A stretch of DNA of 10,028 nt, taken from positions 1 through 10,028 of the forward strand of contig CAAGDE010000006.1 of assembly GCA_900768535.1 (NCBI GenBank), given 5' to 3'. Each line of letters begins with the position of its first letter. Within the stretch, counting starts at the first letter, position 1. The stretch comes from Clostridia bacterium (GTDB taxonomy: Bacteria > Bacillota > Clostridia > Oscillospirales > CAG-272). The translations under genes were made by a program, and so were the position numbers. This document shows positions 7,287 to 10,028 of this stretch, piece after piece. The notes under the pieces were generated by a model. It saw nothing but the letters and a program-made list of their open reading frames with translations. It ran no database searches and had not been told where the DNA came from.

Positions 7287-7291
7287 GGAGG
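7287..7291 (+). promoter_or_regulatory. Ribosome binding site that decides the AraC-family start
   Basis: GGAGG ends 2 nt before the ATG at 7294 but 8 nt before the in-frame ATG at 7300. The second spacing is the productive one, so translation should begin at 7300 with MELHITST. Confidence 0.75.
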
Positions 7292-7299
7292 CAATGCAA

Positions 7300-8067
7300 A
7301 TGGAACTTCACATTACATCCACAATAAAATACACATATCCGTCATCCCATTACGCAAAGCCGCACAGTCACCCCTGTTATGAAATAATTGTATATTTCAG
7401 CGGAACAGGCACAACAACCATCGACGGAACCGAGCATCGCTTCTCCCCGCATACCGTTGCGTTCATCCCGCCGTATGTGACGCATGACGAAACCTATGAC
7501 AATTGCGGAGGTGAACTGATCTGTGTCTATTTCGTCGGCGACCGAATCCCCTTTGACCCCGGGCAACACCTGATCTTTGTCCCGGAAGTCGGCACGGTAC
7601 AGCAGAACGCCATGCAACTTTATAAGGAAATCCGCTCTCAACCGCTCGGATACCGCGAAAAAGCCCTGCACTTGCTGAACATTCTTTTGATCGATCTCGC
7701 ACGTTCCACAACCGAAAAAAGTCAGGATCGGAACCGACTGGAAAGCGTTTATCATTTCATTTGCTTTAACTACGCAAATCGACTGAATTTCCGGGCGCTT
7801 GCAGCGGAATCCGGCTTCAGCTATGATTATTTTCGCCGTCTTTTCCGGCAGACCTACGGCATCTCTCCTCAAAAGCTGCTGATCGAACAGCGTTTTACCG
7901 CCGCACGTGTCCTGCTTGAGCAGGAAAATCTGACCGTGACCGAGATTGCCATGCGCTGTGGCTTTGCGGACGGCTCCCAGTTTACGCATATGTTCCGGCA
8001 GAAATACGGCTTTTCTCCGCGGGATTTCCGAAGAGCCGCCATAGAAGCTGTCAGCCACCGGGAATAA
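7300..8067 (+). CDS. AraC-family transcriptional regulator (cupin sensor plus double helix-turn-helix)
   Basis: 255 residues from the ATG at 7300. Residues about 16-80 are a cupin-like sensor with KPHSHPCYEIIVYFSG and HTVAFIPPYVTHD, typical of sugar-responsive AraC proteins. Residues about 145-250 are the DNA-binding domain with two helix-turn-helix units: FRALAAESGFSYDYFRRLF and TVTEIAMRCGFADGSQFTHM, ending in the family signature FRQKYGFSPRDFRR. Both helix-turn-helix units look intact and the length is normal. It is divergent from, and adjacent to, the lipoprotein/propeller operon, the standard arrangement for an activator of a glycan-use locus, so that operon is its likely target (inference). 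The ligand, presumably a sugar derived from the operon's substrate, is unknown. A single stop TAA at 8065 is followed by an open in-frame stretch. Confidence 0.92.
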   Translation: MELHITSTIKYTYPSSHYAKPHSHPCYEIIVYFSGTGTTTIDGTEHRFSPHTVAFIPPYVTHDETYDNCGGELICVYFVGDRIPFDPGQHLIFVPEVGTVQQNAMQLYKEIRSQPLGYREKALHLLNILLIDLARSTTEKSQDRNRLESVYHFICFNYANRLNFRALAAESGFSYDYFRRLFRQTYGISPQKLLIEQRFTAARVLLEQENLTVTEIAMRCGFADGSQFTHMFRQKYGFSPRDFRRAAIEAVSHRE

Positions 8068-8208
8068 CGGCTGCCATCGGTCAAACAAGGGGCGGAAGAA
8101 TGCCGCAGAAGGTGCGCCTTTCTTCCGACCTTCTATGAAAGCAACAAGGGACATAATGTGTTTTTTGTTACAACTGAGGATGAAGCGGTAGACCGTTTGT
8201 GCCAATAA
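8068..8208 (+). pseudogene. Possible gene remnant, in frame after the AraC-family stop
   Basis: Directly after the regulator's TAA the same frame stays open for 46 more codons and ends at TAA 8206-8208. Its second half, FYESNKGHNVFFVTTEDEAVDRL, looks like real protein. There is no usable start codon or ribosome binding site, and AraC proteins normally end soon after FSPRDFRR, so it is more likely the tail of a lost gene than an extension. I do not recognise the family. Confidence 0.3.
8093..8127. other. Hairpin downstream of the AraC-family gene
   Basis: CGGAAGA (8093-8099) pairs with TCTTCCG (8121-8127), and inside it AAGG (8109-8112) pairs with CCTT (8117-8120) around a TGCG loop. No T-tract follows on either strand, so it is not a textbook terminator, though it could slow or end transcription of the regulator. 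Confidence 0.4.
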
Positions 8209-8216
8209 ATTCCAGT

Positions 8217-8244
8217 TTGTCCAACAGAATCCCTTACATACAAT
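8217..8244 (+). promoter_or_regulatory. Putative promoter of the truncated acetyltransferase gene
   Basis: TTGTCC (8217-8222), a 16-nt spacer and TACAAT (8239-8244), about 40 nt before the start codon. Moderate match to the sigma-A consensus. Confidence 0.45.
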
Positions 8245-8284
8245 AAGATATCGACAAATCGGAATTCAGACAGGAGTTTTCAGA

Positions 8285-8605
8285 ATGAAAAATGACATTT
8301 TATTGAAATACAGAATGTTAAATGCAGAAGAATTGAATCGAGAGATATTTAAGGATTTTATTCGATATCAAAATGTCACAAAATGTTGGCGTAAAGAAAA
8401 CGGCAAGTGGATAATCAAAGATGCTCCTTTTATTGATGATTGGACAGAAAAGGATTATCAAACTTTAATTTCCTGCCTGAAAAATACAATTGCTTCTGAC
8501 GGATTTGTTTATGCCGCTTTTTATGACGGGAAATTGAAAGGCTTTGTTTCGGTAGAATCAGAAATATTTGGTGGTAAACAAGGATATTCCTTTTTTTATA
8601 AATAA
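8285..8605 (+). pseudogene. GNAT acetyltransferase, truncated after its N-terminal half
   Basis: 106 residues after an AGGAG (8272-8276) placed 8 nt from the ATG. The sequence MLNAEELNREIFKDFIRYQ, then VTKCWRKENGKW, DDWTEKDY and FYDGKLKGFVSVESEIFGG, follows a common Clostridia GNAT subfamily of about 165-180 residues. In that subfamily the next segment is the strand and pyrophosphate-binding loop (R/Q-x-x-G-x-G/A) that holds acetyl-CoA. Here the family resemblance stops at GGKQGY and the frame ends with SFFYK and TAA; the catalytic half is not found downstream in any frame I read. The gene is clearly more AT-rich than its neighbours, suggesting separate origin. It is probably non-functional, cut by an insertion or deletion at the edge of the mobile-element-like region. 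Confidence 0.75.
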
Positions 8606-8624
8606 AGGGAACCACCCGTTTTAT
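8602..8624 (+). terminator. Weak hairpin at the end of the acetyltransferase remnant
   Basis: ATAAAGGG pairs with CCC-gt-TTTAT around an AACCA loop. The stem is short and bulged and is not followed by a T-tract, so terminator activity is uncertain. Confidence 0.25.
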
Positions 8625-8672
8625 GAGTGATTTTGGCAATTCAATTTCATGTACGCAAAACCATTTGCAATT

Positions 8673-8789
8673 CTAATATTCATCATTCCATAGAACATCC
8701 CCGCAACCATTTTTGCAGGGATATTCTATGAAATGATCTCCACGGCGGGAACGGAAAAACGCTCCCGCCGCTTCAAACAATTTGCTCAT
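8673..8789 (-). CDS. Short ORF (38 residues) downstream of the structured region
   Basis: ATG at 8789 to TAG at 8673, starting MSKLFEAAGAFFRSRRGD and ending VLWNDEY. The upstream AAGAGA is only a weak ribosome binding site. The amphipathic start reads like protein, but both large hairpins of this area lie inside it, and the end looks abrupt next to the acetyltransferase junction, so it may be the surviving 5' end of a longer gene. No family recognised. Confidence 0.3.
   Translation of the reverse strand: MSKLFEAAGAFFRSRRGDHFIEYPCKNGCGDVLWNDEY
8689..8730. repeat. 42-bp imperfect palindrome (16 of 18 pairs)
   Basis: CATAGAA, ATCCC and GCAA (8689-8706) pair with TTGC, GGGAT and TTCTATG (8713-8730), with just two C/A mismatches, around a 6-nt loop. 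No T-tract on either side. A shorter relative of its core, GCAAAACCATTTGC, lies at 8655-8668. Confidence 0.7.
8743..8770. repeat. GC-rich perfect 8-bp hairpin
   Basis: CGGCGGGA (8743-8750) pairs with TCCCGCCG (8763-8770) around a 12-nt loop that can add two more pairs. No T-tract follows on either strand. Confidence 0.65.
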
Positions 8790-8809
8790 ATAAAAATCTC
8801 TTACATTTT

Positions 8810-9039
8810 TGCGATATTCTTCCCGTCCCTCGCAGACAGCGGCAGAGCCTTCCTCGCTCTCCCCTGTCGGGAATCCATCCGGCGGCTGTCAGCTTCAGCC
8901 TCATGGGAATCTCACCCCCGCGCTCTCGCCCGGACACTCTCAAGTCAGTATCATCATTCCTCCCGCCTGTCATCGCCACCGTCGGGTGCTGTCCCCAACG
9001 GCCGGATTTTCATCCTACGGCTCGTTGAATCGTCCGCGA
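8810..9039 (-). ncRNA. Candidate structured RNA, unidentified class
   Basis: About 230 nt dense with nested complementarity. (1) Four-way junction: 8878-8882 pairs 8930-8934, enclosing hairpins 8884-8888/8896-8900, 8905-8908/8916-8919 and 8920-8922/8927-8929, with almost no unpaired linker. (2) Long hairpin: 8820-8824/8869-8873, 8835-8839/8864-8868 and 8844-8848/8856-8860; the 10-nt bulge at 8825-8834 carries TCGCA, which can pair with TGCGA at 8810-8814, a possible pseudoknot. (3) Upstream elements: an 8-pair stem 8979-8986/8994-9001 and GGAT/ATCC at 9004-9015, whose minus-strand loop is GAAA, a GNRA tetraloop. Strand is inferred from the GNRA loop and the neighbouring genes. I do not recognise the class; a leader of a mobile-element gene, an intron relic or an independent RNA are all possible. 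No fold has been computed. Confidence 0.5.
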
Positions 9040-9138
9040 GCACATCTGGAAAGCACAATTCAGTTCTCCGGTGGTTGTGTGTTGACAATCCAGTAGATAT
9101 TCCAGAATCAACTGCCGTCTTACCGCTGTGTTTCCCAT
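9010..9138 (-). CDS. Short DeoR-like helix-turn-helix ORF (42 residues), probably truncated
   Basis: ATG at 9138 preceded by AGGAGGG (9142-9148), an excellent ribosome binding site if slightly close, overlapping the end of the membrane-protein gene. The product reads RRQLILEYLLDC, then TTTGELNCAFQMCSRTIQRAV, the standard DeoR/HTH_11 layout in which the ILEYL helix is followed by the ELxxxFxxSxRTIxR recognition helix. Mobile elements of the Tn1549 kind often carry a roughly 100-residue regulator beginning this way (recalled, not checked). Here TGA at 9010 ends it just after the recognition helix; the frame then stays open to 8773 but shows no wing or family similarity. Either a degraded regulator or a minimal DNA-binding peptide. 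Confidence 0.5.
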   Translation of the reverse strand: MGNTAVRRQLILEYLLDCQHTTTGELNCAFQMCSRTIQRAVG

Positions 9139-9374
9139 GTTCCCTCCTGTTCTTGCTTGATGTCTGTACACAGATATTGAGTTCGTCCGCGCTCATGAGC
9201 GGTCTGGATGCCATTTGCAGGGATTGGGATGGGTCGTGCTTTGATTTGCTGACCGTCCCCACCTGCACGGTCCGGTTGCCCATTGCGCGGGATAATGTAT
9301 GACAACAGCGGAATGCCGCCGAGGATCAGAGCGGCAACTGCTCCGACCAGGACGACGATTATAACACCGGACAT
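9120..9374 (-). CDS. Small single-helix membrane protein of a mobile-element gene cluster
   Basis: 84 residues from the ATG at 9374, preferred over an in-frame ATG at 9419 because GAGGTGA precedes it and it overlaps the TOPRIM gene stop by only 16 nt. Residues 2-27 are one hydrophobic helix (VIIVVLVGAVAALILGGIPLL), followed by IIPRN and a polar tail. Small membrane proteins with translationally coupled starts are common in conjugative elements, but no family is recognised. The tail after residue 30 is of low complexity and a different frame is also open here, so the exact C-terminus is less sure than the helix. Confidence 0.5.
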   Translation of the reverse strand: MSGVIIVVLVGAVAALILGGIPLLSYIIPRNGQPDRAGGDGQQIKARPIPIPANGIQTAHERGRTQYLCTDIKQEQEGTWETQR

Positions 9375-10028
9375 CCGACCGTCACCTCGCTTTCCATCGT
9401 TGCCTGCTCCGTTCGCCATGCCTGCAAATCCTCGTTGAAGTCCTTGTGTTCCGGTGACAGACGGTAAACCGATACGGTCGGATACCGTTCCTTCAGTTCC
9501 TTTGCGATTCGCAGGCAGGCGCTGTTTCCTGCGTCATCGTTGTCCAAACACAGGATAATCTGCCGCAGGTGGTCGTTCTGTTCTATCATCTGCTTTGCCG
9601 CAATCGGGGCAACGGAGCAGAGCGCGACATAACTGTCCCGTTGCCACTTCTGCGGGTACATCGTGATATACGACATCATATCGATCGGCGCTTCAAAAAC
9701 GAACAGGCGCTCGGATGTCCCCGACCAGTGGAAGCTGTATTGCGGATTGCTTCCGTCCGCGTTGCACTTGAAGCTACTTCCGGTGCTTGTCCCCCGCTTG
9801 TGCGCATGACGGGCGATGCCGTTTTCATCGTAGCCGACAAATACGCAGTTGTGGTAGGTTGCTTCTTCGTAAAGCAATTTTGCGTGCGTGAATGCGTGAA
9901 TGACATCCCGATCAATTCCGCGTTGCTTCATGAGATAAGCATAAATCCGGTGCATATCCGAATTGGCAGGAGGCAAAGCGAACGGCTTTTGTTCCTTTTT
10001 CTTTTCCTGCTTCTGCGGATTGATAACC
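9359..10028 (-). CDS. DUF3991/TOPRIM-domain protein of an integrative conjugative element, 5' end outside window
   Basis: The frame is open from the right edge (VINPQKQEKKKEQKPF) to TAA at 9359, 222 residues of a longer protein; the TTG at 9976 is internal, not a start. FALPPANSDMHRIYAYLMKQ then RGIDRDVIHAF is the DUF3991 signature. It is followed by NCVFVGYDENGIARHAHKRGT, and then a TOPRIM fold with the acidic FEAPIDMMSY motif (catalytic-type Glu) and ILCLDNDDAGNSA (the DxD metal motif). TOPRIM proteins of this kind resemble primases and nicking enzymes that handle single-stranded DNA and occur in Tn1549-like conjugative elements, so it likely serves replication or establishment after transfer. 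The key acidic residues are intact. Adjacent genes overlap it, as in an element operon. Confidence 0.85.
   Translation of the reverse strand, partial: VINPQKQEKKKEQKPFALPPANSDMHRIYAYLMKQRGIDRDVIHAFTHAKLLYEEATYHNCVFVGYDENGIARHAHKRGTSTGSSFKCNADGSNPQYSFHWSGTSERLFVFEAPIDMMSYITMYPQKWQRDSYVALCSVAPIAAKQMIEQNDHLRQIILCLDNDDAGNSACLRIAKELKERYPTVSVYRLSPEHKDFNEDLQAWRTEQATMESEVTVGCPVL

Noticed and set aside
7342..8205. Minus-strand ORF of 287 codons opposite the AraC-family gene
   Set aside because: The plus strand carries an unmistakable cupin plus double helix-turn-helix protein with promoter and ribosome binding site; the reverse frame has no motif.
8878..8934. Cobalamin riboswitch, because of GGTGAGATTCCC on the minus strand
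   Set aside because: The conserved core segments of that class (the GCCACTG-type B12 box and the CCCGCAACTGT stretch) are not present, and the junction layout differs.
8810..9039. Omega RNA of an IscB/IsrB (HEARO) element
   Set aside because: No HNH/RuvC-like ORF follows; the next ORF is 38 residues and does not match the conserved IscB start.
8954..9283. Minus-strand frame containing SRPLMSADEL, reminiscent of the C-terminal region of VirD4/TraG coupling proteins
   Set aside because: No ribosome binding site, no Walker motifs, overlap with the better-supported membrane-protein and helix-turn-helix frames; the resemblance covers about ten residues only. A frameshift between frames remains possible.
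8733..9302. Plus-strand ORF of 189 codons over the structured region
   Set aside because: No motif, no ribosome binding site, Ser/Arg-rich composition; the sequence is better explained by paired segments and minus-strand element genes.

Overview
The window looks like the chromosome of a moderately GC-rich gut-type Clostridia (Oscillospiraceae/Ruminococcaceae-like). The inference rests on strong AGGAGG-type ribosome binding sites, tightly packed co-oriented genes, lipoprotein signals, a Clostridia-style solute-binding protein, an AraC-type regulator and Tn1549-like mobile-element genes. Taxonomy is inferred from gene style only.

Bases 1-7128 hold one minus-strand operon of at least seven genes. 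Gaps are 23 nt or less and two junctions are ATGA stop/start overlaps. In transcription order it encodes: a 664-residue lipoprotein with two N-terminal repeats and a sialidase-like propeller; a secreted beta-sandwich (concanavalin/LamG-like) protein with an extra C-terminal domain; a 45-residue peptide with a near-ideal ribosome binding site; a paralogue of the beta-sandwich protein carrying a Pro/Thr linker and a membrane-anchoring C-terminal tail; a solute-binding lipoprotein; a nucleoside-hydrolase-family enzyme; and the start of a second propeller protein that has no signal peptide and runs off the window. A divergent plus-strand AraC-family regulator (7300-8067) with a clear extended -10 promoter probably controls it. 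The most economical reading is a surface system that binds and trims a glycan or glycoconjugate, captures a product with the solute-binding protein and processes it inside the cell. The substrate cannot be read from sequence.

Bases 8068-8672 are a junction zone: an in-frame 46-codon remnant after the regulator, a hairpin, and an AT-rich GNAT acetyltransferase that is cut off before its acetyl-CoA-binding half.

Bases 8673-10028, minus strand, are mobile-element-like (integrative conjugative element style). They hold a DUF3991/TOPRIM protein entering from the right edge, an overlapping small one-helix membrane protein, a very short DeoR-like helix-turn-helix ORF, then about 230 nt dense with nested complementary segments (a perfect four-way junction plus a long hairpin with a possible pseudoknot). 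This last is a candidate structured RNA and the most unusual signal in the window, together with the 45-residue peptide in the operon.
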